From the NCBI RefSeq assembly GCF_000770635.1, contig NZ_AVBF01000020.1:1-63405 (forward strand): a stretch of 63,405 nt of DNA. Reading direction: 5' to 3'. The DNA is from Pontibacillus yanchengensis Y32. GTDB taxonomy: Bacteria; Bacillota; Bacilli; Bacillales; BH030062. The notes below the pieces were generated by a model. It did not search any database. It had not been told where the DNA came from and worked only from the letters and a program-made list of their open reading frames with translations. Below, piece after piece: positions 8,849-16,059 of this stretch. Each line of letters starts with the position of its first letter. Within the stretch, counting starts at the first letter, position 1. Both the position numbers and the translations under genes were made by a program.

Positions 8849-9913
8849 TTATAGGTAAATAAGCTCTTTGGTAGAAGTGGATAGGCGTTCGTTACCGTTT
8901 TCTGTAATAACAGTGTCATCTTCAATTCGACAACCACCTACATTTGGAACATAGATACCAGGCTCAACTGTAACAACCATACCGGGTTGTAGAGTTTCTT
9001 TTGATCGGAATGAAAGACCAGGTCCTTCATGAACGTCTAACCCGATACCGTGGCCTGTAGAGTGTCCAAAGTACTCTCCATATCCTTTATCTTTAATATA
9101 ATCCCTTGTGAGATCGTCTGCATCTTTAGCAGTAATACCTGCTTTCAACCCATCCATACCACGTAACTGCGCTTGTAAAACAGTATCATAGATCTCTTTT
9201 AATTCATCACTAATCTCACCTATAGCAACTGTACGGGTAATGTCTGAGCAATAGCCTTTATAAAGAGCTCCAAAATCTAGGGTAACAAGCTCACCTGACT
9301 GAATGACTTTATCAGATGCCACACCGTGAGGCAATGCTGATCGATAGCCAGAAGCAACAATTATATCAAATGATGAAGATGTAGCGCCTTTCTTTCTCAT
9401 AAAGAATTCTAGCTCATTTGATACATCTATTTCCTTCACACCAGGTTTTATGTACGTAAGGATATGTTCAAAAGCTGCATCAGCAATTTCAGCTGCTTCC
9501 TTTAATATCTTAATCTCATCTTCACTCTTAATCAAGCGTAATTTTTCAACCACGCCGGCTGTAGGAACCAATTCTGCATTTATGACTTTTTGATAATCTT
9601 CATATACCCCATAAGTCATATGCTGTTTTTCAAATCCTAATCTTTTAATACCCAACTTTTCTACTTGAGCGGATATCTCTTCTTGTATAGGAGTTGTATG
9701 CTTGATGACTTCAAACCCTTGCGCTTCTTTCTGCGCCTGTTCTACATAGCGAAAATCGGTGATAAAAAGAGCACTCTCTTGAGTAATTAATAATACTCCA
9801 GCAGTACCTGTAAAGCCAGTCATATAACGACGATTCTTATCATTTGTAACAAGTACACCGTCTAAATCTTCTTCAGTTAGTCTCTTTCTTACTTTACTTA
9901 GCTTCTCCATCAT
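8849..9913 (-). CDS. yqhT: M24 family Xaa-Pro aminopeptidase
   Basis: A pita-bread-fold metallopeptidase that removes N-terminal residues preceding proline. From ATG 9913 (six bases after AAGGAGG) it has 354 residues. The two-metal site is visible: Asp residues in LDFGALYKGYCSDITRT, His in GHSTGHGIGLDVHEGP, and Glu in TVEPGIYV and CRIEDDTVIT. An N-terminal creatinase-like domain covers about residues 1-125. The start overlaps the aroQ end by 20 bases. It sits between aroQ and efp, and a proline-related role next to EF-P is a loose contextual fit only. Confidence 0.93.
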   Translation of the reverse strand: MMEKLSKVRKRLTEEDLDGVLVTNDKNRRYMTGFTGTAGVLLITQESALFITDFRYVEQAQKEAQGFEVIKHTTPIQEEISAQVEKLGIKRLGFEKQHMTYGVYEDYQKVINAELVPTAGVVEKLRLIKSEDEIKILKEAAEIADAAFEHILTYIKPGVKEIDVSNELEFFMRKKGATSSSFDIIVASGYRSALPHGVASDKVIQSGELVTLDFGALYKGYCSDITRTVAIGEISDELKEIYDTVLQAQLRGMDGLKAGITAKDADDLTRDYIKDKGYGEYFGHSTGHGIGLDVHEGPGLSFRSKETLQPGMVVTVEPGIYVPNVGGCRIEDDTVITENGNERLSTSTKELIYL

Positions 9914-10355
9914 CTGTGTCCTCCTTAAAATGGTCAATAAAGGCCTTGGCGGCTAATTGATATCCTATTGGACCCAATCCAACAATCTGACCCCATGACA
10001 CTGGCGATAAAAGGGATGTATGGCGAAACGATTCTCTTTTATGTACATTAGAGATATGAACTTCAATCATAGGCACATTCACACCCGATATAGCATCTCG
10101 TAAAGCTACACTTGTGTGAGTATAGGCACCTGGATTAAATATAATACCTTTCGAGGAATGTCTCGCTTCATGAATCGCATCCACTAAATCTCCCTCATGA
10201 TTCGATTGAAAGGATTTTAATTGCCACCCCTCCTGCTTGCAAATATCTCTAACCTGACGTTCAATATCTTCGAGAGTTACTGCCCCATAAACACCGGGTT
10301 CTCTCTCTCCTAAGAGGTTCAAGTTAGGGCCATTTAACAATAACAATTCTTTCAT
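9894..10355 (-). CDS. aroQ: Type II 3-dehydroquinate dehydratase
   Basis: It converts 3-dehydroquinate to 3-dehydroshikimate in the shikimate pathway. The 153 residues include the type II hallmarks: LLLNGPNLNLLG with GEREPGVYG (active-site Arg and Tyr), FNPGAYTHTSVALRDAI, and EVHISNVHKRESFRHTS with the catalytic His. The ATG follows GGGAGAGG. Another shikimate enzyme gene, aroK, lies about 17 kb away at 26672. Confidence 0.96.
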   Translation of the reverse strand: MKELLLLNGPNLNLLGEREPGVYGAVTLEDIERQVRDICKQEGWQLKSFQSNHEGDLVDAIHEARHSSKGIIFNPGAYTHTSVALRDAISGVNVPMIEVHISNVHKRESFRHTSLLSPVSWGQIVGLGPIGYQLAAKAFIDHFKEDTDDGEAK

Positions 10356-10437
10356 AATTCCTCTCCCTGTATCGATTTTGGGGAAAATTTTCCGACACTT
10401 TTAAGGATAACACAACACACATCATTGTGATAATAAT

Positions 10438-10950
10438 TTAGCTAGCACCATGCGCAAATTGCTCATAATCATAAGAAATGGAATACCCGATAAATGTTCC
10501 ATATAAAATATAAATACAGAGGGTTGTTACAATGGTGTTGCTATCCATCTCATATACAGTGGGTACAGCTGAGAATACAGGATTAAATAAGTACATGACG
10601 ATGAACCATAGTGCAACCCCAAATAGGATGGAAGGCACTAACCCCTTTGTTTTTCGTAATAGACCATAATAAATTAACGCTATACCTAATGAAAGTAGTC
10701 CTATTGCAATCATGCCTAGAAATTCACCAATCCAGCTTCCAGTCCAATCTGTCTGAATCCACGAACGTATAATAAAAGAAGCAGCAGAGACTGAACTAAA
10801 ATTAAAGAAATACGTTACCACTCCAACAAAACTCCATAGAAGACCTCCCACTAATCCAGTTACCAGTGCTTTGGACAATGATGATACAGGTTTTTCCGTT
10901 TTATTTTGTTCTAAATCCTCATTTTGAAGTTGTTTTTGCTCTTGTTCCAT
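10438..10950 (-). CDS. yqhR: YqhR family integral membrane protein
   Basis: A 170-residue membrane protein of unknown function. A hydrophilic Gln/Glu-rich N-terminus (about 25 residues) precedes four predicted membrane spans (about 28-48, 70-90, 95-112 and 135-155). The ATG at 10950 follows GGAGGTG by six bases. An upstream ATG at 10965 overlaps that site. It lies before aroQ in the same order as in B. subtilis and may belong to the same transcript. No enzymatic motif is seen. Confidence 0.8.
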   Translation of the reverse strand: MEQEQKQLQNEDLEQNKTEKPVSSLSKALVTGLVGGLLWSFVGVVTYFFNFSSVSAASFIIRSWIQTDWTGSWIGEFLGMIAIGLLSLGIALIYYGLLRKTKGLVPSILFGVALWFIVMYLFNPVFSAVPTVYEMDSNTIVTTLCIYILYGTFIGYSISYDYEQFAHGAS

Positions 10951-11079
10951 TTTATACACCTCCATAACCTAGGATGGCCCAAAAAGATAAAATCCATGCT
11001 TTTTTGGAAGAGGACTAGAGGTTAACTCCATTTTCTAGTAAAATAGAAGAAACGAAGAAACATCTAGGATGGTGGATAT

Positions 11080-12039
11080 ATGAGTGAGCAAAACCAACCA
11101 GCATATGGAGGCCAGGCCGTCGTTGAAGGTGTCATGTTTGCTGGTCAATCAGGTTATGTCACAGCAATTCGACGGAATGACGACTCTATTGAATATTTTG
11201 AAACAGAACGGAAAGACTCTAAAATATCTAAACGATTAAAGAAAATACCCTTTATTCGAGGATTGGTTGCTTTGGTTCAAGCTAGTGCTAATGGTACAAA
11301 GCACCTAAACTTTTCGACAGAACGATATGATGTAGATCCAGAAGATGATGAATCAATCCAAAAAGAAGAAGAAACATCAAAACTCGCAATGATTATTGGT
11401 GTTGGTGCAGTAGGTGTATTATCTTTTATATTTGGAAAGTTGATTTTCACCTTAACACCAGCCTTGATTGCAGAATTCTTCAGAGGAATCGTACCTGGAG
11501 AAACTGGTCAGGTGCTATTAGAAGGTTTCATTAAATTTATTTTTCTTCTTGTGTATATCTACCTCATCTCCCTTACTCCTTTGATTAAACGAGTGTTTCA
11601 GTACCATGGTGCTGAGCACAAAGTAATTAATGCATATGAGAGTGGCTCTAATCTTACCGTAGAAGGTATACAAAAGAGTTCAAGGTTGCATTATCGTTGC
11701 GGATCGAGTTTTATATTATTTACCGTTTTTGTTGGAATTCTCGTGTATTTATTACCATTCATTGAAACAGAACCACTCTGGTGGAGAATGGTGAACCGTA
11801 TCTTGCTTTTACCTTTCGTTATTGGTATTTCTTTTGAAGTACTTCAACTTACAAATAAAGTACGTAACGTTCCTGTTCTACGTGTACTTGGCTACCCTGG
11901 TCTTTGGCTTCAATTACTTACTACCAAAGAACCTAAAGATGAACAAGTGGAGGTTGCTATTCACTCTTTTAAAAAAGTTTTAGAGAATGATAAAAACGCC
12001 TCTAAAAGTGGTATACAAGGTAGTAAGGTGATTTCATAA
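11080..12039 (+). CDS. yqhQ: DUF1385 membrane protein YqhQ
   Basis: The 319 residues have the family signature YGGQAVVEGVMFAG at the N-terminus, several hydrophobic spans (about 105-130, 145-170, 205-230 and 240-262), and the conserved YHGAEHKVINAYE and LHYRCGSSFILF segments. The function is not known. The His/Cys-containing loops suggest a metal or redox role, but that is speculation. It is divergent from yqhR and forms a two-gene unit with yqhP. Confidence 0.88.
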   Translation: MSEQNQPAYGGQAVVEGVMFAGQSGYVTAIRRNDDSIEYFETERKDSKISKRLKKIPFIRGLVALVQASANGTKHLNFSTERYDVDPEDDESIQKEEETSKLAMIIGVGAVGVLSFIFGKLIFTLTPALIAEFFRGIVPGETGQVLLEGFIKFIFLLVYIYLISLTPLIKRVFQYHGAEHKVINAYESGSNLTVEGIQKSSRLHYRCGSSFILFTVFVGILVYLLPFIETEPLWWRMVNRILLLPFVIGISFEVLQLTNKVRNVPVLRVLGYPGLWLQLLTTKEPKDEQVEVAIHSFKKVLENDKNASKSGIQGSKVIS

Positions 12040-12071
12040 ACCGAATGGATTGCTGAAGGGAGGAAAACCTA

Positions 12072-12476
12072 TTGTTTCGAAATATTGCGAAACCTCTTAC
12101 TTATGCCATTATTACTCTGGCCATAATCGGTATGGGCTTTAAGTTGATTACAGATACCCAAAGCTTTCTTACTCAAATAATTATGACCGCAGGTGTTGCA
12201 GCGCTAGTAATAGGTGTCGTTTATTTCATCTTTTCCAGACGTAATGGTGGTCAATCGGATGAGATGAAACGATACCGAAAAGCTGTTCGTCAGTCTAAAC
12301 AAAAATATGGTAATACGAACTCTTCTAGCTCTAGCATTGCCAGCAAAATGAAACCCTCTACCATAAAAAATAAGGTAACACCAAAAACAAAAACCTCTAA
12401 ATCAAGAAAAGATGGACCACAGCTTCGTGTTATTGAAGGTAGTAAGAATAAAAAGAAAGATCGAGCATCTCTGTAA
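12072..12476 (+). CDS. yqhP: YqhP / SA1362 family small membrane protein
   Basis: A 134-residue protein starting at TTG 12072, nine bases after GGGAGG. Two membrane spans (about 7-25 and 32-53) are followed by a long, basic Lys/Ser-rich tail that is probably disordered. Length, topology and position after yqhQ match B. subtilis YqhP. The function is unknown. Confidence 0.78.
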   Translation: MFRNIAKPLTYAIITLAIIGMGFKLITDTQSFLTQIIMTAGVAALVIGVVYFIFSRRNGGQSDEMKRYRKAVRQSKQKYGNTNSSSSSIASKMKPSTIKNKVTPKTKTSKSRKDGPQLRVIEGSKNKKKDRASL

Positions 12477-12492
12477 TGAGTGCTCGATCTTT
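12456..12492 (+). terminator. Terminator between yqhP and yqhO
   Basis: A 12-bp perfect stem (12456-12467 with 12481-12492, AAAGATCGAGCA) is followed by a T run on the plus strand. It overlaps the 3' end of yqhP and faces yqhO. Confidence 0.88.
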
Positions 12493-12493
12493 T

Positions 12494-13384
12494 TTATTTA
12501 GTCCATGTTTTCAGGAATAGTTGCGCTTGTTTTTTTCCTAATGAGATGAGGTTTCTTTTTTGCTCTTCCGATAAATTAAAGTCTGTAGTATCTACATCCT
12601 CAACCGGTATAAATATAATATCAACAGCTTCTGCTTTTGATATATGTCGTGCATCATGCGCTTTCTTCATTGTGCTGAACAATGCTTGAAACATTTCAAT
12701 AGCATTGTTTAATTTCTTTGGAGGGACATGCTCTACTGATGTACTCAATTTCATTCCTAAAATAGGACGGATCCTTCTCTCATCAGGTAATGCCAAAACC
12801 CAAATAGGAAAATTGCTTAACAAGCCACCATCTACTATGACACTTTTTATTGGACTTTTTCCTTGAATACGATCTGGGATAAAAAAGTATGGTAGTCCTG
12901 CACTCATTCTTACTGCTTTCGCAACGGAAAAATGCTCAGGAGAAATGCCATATAATCTCTCTAAATCATCAGGGATGACCACCATTCTTCCTAAACTTAA
13001 ATCTGAGGCAATTACCTTTAAACCCCCATCTTCTAAGTCGCCAAATGTATAAACTCCTTTTTTTGCTAGCTGATCATAGATCCATTCTTCTAACTTCTTT
13101 CCTTTGTAAATGCCAAGTCGAAAATAAAGAGACAGCCATTTTGAAAATGGAAACCAATCCCCCATCATTGGAGGGTCCAAAAAACTCTCAAGTTGTAACT
13201 CGTCAAATAACGTTCCTATTTCTTCACTAGAATAACCAGCAGCGATAAATGCTGCAATAATAGCACCTGCAGATGTTCCAGCGACTCGCTCAAATGTATA
13301 TCCCTTCTCTTCCACTTCTTTTATAGCACCAATAAATGCAATAGCCTTTACACCACCACCAGAGAATACGCCATCAATTCTCAC
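12494..13384 (-). CDS. yqhO: Patatin-like phospholipase family protein
   Basis: A 296-residue patatin-fold acyl hydrolase. It shows the oxyanion loop FSGGGVKAIAFIGA, the nucleophile elbow GTSAG (Ser about 39), and the catalytic-dyad Asp in VDGGLLSNFP. The natural substrate is unknown. It starts with GTG at 13384, whose ribosome site (GGGGAGAG) is a little far away. It is convergent with yqhQP. The mntR gene that follows yqhO in B. subtilis is separated here by an 860-bp repeat block. Confidence 0.9.
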   Translation of the reverse strand: MRIDGVFSGGGVKAIAFIGAIKEVEEKGYTFERVAGTSAGAIIAAFIAAGYSSEEIGTLFDELQLESFLDPPMMGDWFPFSKWLSLYFRLGIYKGKKLEEWIYDQLAKKGVYTFGDLEDGGLKVIASDLSLGRMVVIPDDLERLYGISPEHFSVAKAVRMSAGLPYFFIPDRIQGKSPIKSVIVDGGLLSNFPIWVLALPDERRIRPILGMKLSTSVEHVPPKKLNNAIEMFQALFSTMKKAHDARHISKAEAVDIIFIPVEDVDTTDFNLSEEQKRNLISLGKKQAQLFLKTWTK

Positions 13385-13529
13385 TACACGCCACTCTCCC
13401 CGAAACTATTACATGTTTACCACTATCTATAGTCGTTTGTAAGGGTAATTAGAACTTTGTTATTACATTTGATATATCGTTATAGCCCCATTATCTTGAA
13501 GACTTGGGTTCGAGTTATTATGGAAAGTA

Positions 13530-13710
13530 TTGGGTCCGATACTTAAATAGTGGAGGGGGGTTACGGTGGAACAACTCGCTTTCCTGCGGGCGAGCTGGTG
13601 AGCCTTCTCACTCGCTTCGCTCCCTCCGGGGTCTCACCAACCTCTTTCTCCCGCGGGAGTCTCGCAGTTCCCCCTTCACCCCCTGCTGAAGTTTGGCGAT
13701 CGGACCCGCG
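13530..13710 (+). repeat. GC-rich intergenic element E1
   Basis: Bounded by GGGTCCGAT (13532-13540) and its complement (13699-13707). It contains CTCGCTTTCCTGCGG, a TGAGCC/GGTCTCA pair and the palindrome CCGCGG. Its composition is far more GC-rich than its surroundings. This resembles high-copy intergenic repeats known in several Bacillaceae genomes. Confidence 0.65.
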
Positions 13711-13897
13711 GCTAAGATGGGTCGTTCTTAATATCATCAGAGGATTACTCTTTTTTACCGTTTTATATGCTGTTTATAACACTTATACAAAGCTCACTAC
13801 CTTTAAAAGTGGGATTTAGACATTCATTTCATGTCATCAAAACATCGTTGGCAGATTCATTATGTAAGAACGAACGTATAGCTATCCTCGACAAATG

Positions 13898-14151
13898 GAG
13901 ATGTTTCCATTAAACCATAATAACGCAAAGATGGGCCGGGAAATAGTGAGACTCCCGCGGAAAAACGGATGTGTCGAGACCCCACAGGGCCGCTTTTTGG
14001 CCCGAGGAGACTCTGTTAGTAATCAAGGAAGGTCGAGTAAGTTCGCTACATCCTGAAGCAAACTCGACCGACCTCACGTCGCGTGAGGCCGCAGGAAAGC
14101 GAGCTATTTCCCGGCCCATCTTTTCTCTAATATACGTAACGAAAACATCTC
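13898..14151 (-). repeat. GC-rich intergenic element E2 with long terminal arms
   Basis: A perfect 17-bp inverted repeat (13930-13946 with 14104-14120, GATGGGCCGGGAAATAG) is enclosed by a second 9-bp pair (13898-13906 with 14143-14151, GAGATGTTT). Inner hairpins include CCTCACG/CGTGAGG and GGTCGAGT/ACTCGACC. It is the same family as E1 but inverted. Confidence 0.7.
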
Positions 14152-14210
14152 TCCCCTCAGACTATCTCGAATCCAAGTCTTCAAGATTTTTCCTCTTATC
14201 TTGAATAATC

Positions 14211-14244
14211 AAAATAAAAAAAGCAGCTGGAAGGCCAGCTGCTT
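14211..14244 (-). terminator. Terminator of mntR
   Basis: A 10-bp perfect stem (14221-14230 with 14235-14244, AAGCAGCTGG) is followed on the minus strand by a T-rich run. It touches the mntR stop codon. Confidence 0.85.
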
Positions 14245-14678
14245 TATTCATCTTCGGTTTGTTCTTCGTTTTGTTGTTGTACTTTGCGTAACAGTTCTAT
14301 ACACTCTGGATTCCCTTCAAAGAATTGGACCAAATCGCCAATTCGATCGATGGAGTTCCAGCTTAGATGATGTTCAATTCCTTCAACATCTTCGTAGATA
14401 TTTTCACTATTAACACCTATAATTTGGAGGAATTGTTCTAACAGCTCATGACGATAAACTAGTCGCTTACCGATTTTTTTACCTTTAGCTGTTAGGATTA
14501 GCCCTCTATATTTTTCATAATTTAAATATTGATCTCGATCTAGTTTTTGTACCATTTTCGTAACAGATGAAGGATGTACTTGAAGGTTTTCAGCGATGTC
14601 GGAAACGCGGGCATATCCTTTATCTTCAATTAGCATGTATATTTGTTCGATATAATCTTCCATACTTGGTGTTGGCAT
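14244..14678 (-). CDS. mntR: Manganese-responsive transcriptional regulator MntR
   Basis: A DtxR-family repressor that senses Mn2+ and represses manganese uptake genes. From ATG 14678, preceded by GGAGG, it has 144 residues (B. subtilis 142). The N-terminal winged helix includes [16 protein letters not shown]. Metal ligands typical of MntR are present: D8 and E11 in [10 protein letters not shown], the His in [10 protein letters not shown], and the Glu/Glu/His set in [12 protein letters not shown]. No mnt transporter gene is in the window. In B. subtilis it neighbours yqhO, as it does here across the repeat block. Confidence 0.95.
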   Translation of the reverse strand: MPTPSMEDYIEQIYMLIEDKGYARVSDIAENLQVHPSSVTKMVQKLDRDQYLNYEKYRGLILTAKGKKIGKRLVYRHELLEQFLQIIGVNSENIYEDVEGIEHHLSWNSIDRIGDLVQFFEGNPECIELLRKVQQQNEEQTEDE

Positions 14679-14758
14679 GATAATCCTCCAATTCTGCCGT
14701 CCATTAAAATCTAACTTGTTAAAATGATACACTAGATTCGGGATGCTGACAAGATTTC

Positions 14759-15790
14759 TTACGTAAAGTACGAAAGCTTACTTTTAGGGAAAAATTCGTT
14801 CATGAAGGCTTTCATCGTATTTTGAATATCCTCTTGTTGCTCGTTAGGGTACACGTATTTACCTATACCGTATTTTCCCCATTTGTATTTACGCTCGTCC
14901 TCATCCATCTCTAATTTAGATTTAGGATAGCGTTGTTGAATGACTCGTTTTGCTGGTTTCGTAAACCTGTGCTGGATCAATTCAAACGTTAGGTCCTCTT
15001 GATTTACTGAACTTCCTTTTAACTGATTGTAAAGATTCTCAAACAACTGATGATATCCTTGTTTCCAATCATCTCCATATAAATAAATAGGAGCAACAAT
15101 AAACCCTAACGGATATCCAGCATCAGCTACCTTTCTAGCTGCTTCTAACCGTTTGTCTAAAGAGGAAGTACCTGGTTCAAAGTTTTTGATTACGTAATCA
15201 GCATTAATACTAAAACGGAAGCGAGTATGTCCATTGTGTTTCGCGTCTAAAAGATGGTCAACGTGATGATACTTTGTTACAAACCGTAACCTTCCTTTCT
15301 CTTGTTGCCCCATAAACTCAATAGTCTTTTTTAATGAATGAGTAAGATGATCAATCCCTACAATATCTGAAGTACATGCGGCCTCAAATCGAGTAGGTTC
15401 CTCTCGTTCTTCAATGTACTCTAGTGCCTGGTTGAAAATTTCATCTAAATTCACATATGTTCGAATGTATGGTTTTTTTCCTAATGTAGTTTGTAGGTAA
15501 CAATAATGACAGTGCCCCATACAACCAGTTGCTAGTGGTATTGCATATTCCGCTGAAGGCTTTGATGTGTCAAATTTTAATGTTTTTCGTACACCAATGA
15601 CAAACGTATTTTTCGCATTTGCGTATTGTTTAAGTTCATTGTCCCCTGGAATACCGCGCACTTGATTATGGGAAGTTGTTTCTCTAATTTCAATCCCCTG
15701 GTCCTTAAACTTTTGGTAAAGCTCCTGAGCGAGAGGATATTCCATTGCTCTTGGTTCAATGTACACCAACTTAGGTGTGAATGGCTTCAT
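14759..15790 (-). CDS. splB: Spore photoproduct lyase
   Basis: A radical SAM enzyme that reverses the spore photoproduct (a thymine dimer) in germinating spores. It is 343 residues long from ATG 15790 (B. subtilis 342). The cluster motif C-x3-C-x2-C is at residues 90-97 (CMGHCHYC), and the conserved Cys used in hydrogen transfer is in [10 protein letters not shown] (about 139). There is no splA gene next to it. A sigma-G-like -10, CATACTA, lies on the minus strand at 15815-15821, but its -35 is poor. Forespore expression is therefore inferred mainly from the family. Confidence 0.95.
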   Translation of the reverse strand: MKPFTPKLVYIEPRAMEYPLAQELYQKFKDQGIEIRETTSHNQVRGIPGDNELKQYANAKNTFVIGVRKTLKFDTSKPSAEYAIPLATGCMGHCHYCYLQTTLGKKPYIRTYVNLDEIFNQALEYIEEREEPTRFEAACTSDIVGIDHLTHSLKKTIEFMGQQEKGRLRFVTKYHHVDHLLDAKHNGHTRFRFSINADYVIKNFEPGTSSLDKRLEAARKVADAGYPLGFIVAPIYLYGDDWKQGYHQLFENLYNQLKGSSVNQEDLTFELIQHRFTKPAKRVIQQRYPKSKLEMDEDERKYKWGKYGIGKYVYPNEQQEDIQNTMKAFMNEFFPKSKLSYFT

Positions 15791-15814
15791 TACTAAATCA
15801 CTCCTTTTAGGATT

Positions 15815-15821
15815 TAGTATG
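15815..15821 (-). promoter_or_regulatory. Candidate sigma-G -10 element of splB
   Basis: CATACTA on the minus strand, about 25 bases before the splB start, fits the sigma-G -10 consensus. The region 17-18 bases upstream has no clear TGHATA box, so this is weak. Confidence 0.3.
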
Positions 15822-15899
15822 AACCAACAACTGATGAACACTGCTGGTAAAGAATGTATCCCACAGTATAAACGACCTGTTCATGATTTTTTATATGGC

Positions 15900-16000
15900 A
15901 CAAAAGCGCCAGCGCTCTGCTAGCGACGTATATGCTGCGGCCCACACGAGGCGGCTACTTCACTTTTTTAGTTATACACAAGCATTGAATTTTATAATTT
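15900..16000 (+). repeat. Dispersed intergenic repeat R1, copy b
   Basis: The longest copy in the window. It runs from CAAAAGCGCCAGCG through TAGCGACGTATATGCTG and GGCTACTTCACTTTTTTAG to TTATACACAAGCATTGAAT. It lies directly beside the nrdJ terminator. Confidence 0.75.
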
Positions 16001-16005
16001 CCTAT

Positions 16006-16049
16006 AAAAAAATAAAAAAGCTTGAAGAATGTACTCATTCTTCAAGCTT
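16006..16049 (-). terminator. Terminator of nrdJ
   Basis: A perfect 14-bp stem (16018-16031 with 16036-16049) has a four-base loop and a T-rich run on the minus strand. It lies just after the nrdJ stop. Confidence 0.9.
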
Positions 16050-16059
16050 TTCGTCTATC

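Larger units (their letters stand above)
13474..14187. repeat. Nested inverted-repeat block without genes
   Basis: The 860-bp space between yqhO and mntR is mostly repeat DNA. Outer arms: 13493-13512 and 14165-14184 are inverted copies with one mismatch in 20. Inside are two GC-rich elements, 13530-13707 and 13930-14120, in opposite orientation. Both contain CTCGCTTTCCTGCGG and CCGCGGGAGTCTC. Short apparent open frames over it are artefacts of the GC-rich repeats. Confidence 0.75.

Noticed and set aside
13550-13819. Open reading frames of 60-90 codons on both strands over the GC-rich block 13504-14204
   Set aside because: They run through inverted repeats, have no ribosome sites, and their translations are rich in Ser, Arg and Pro as expected from GC-rich palindromes.
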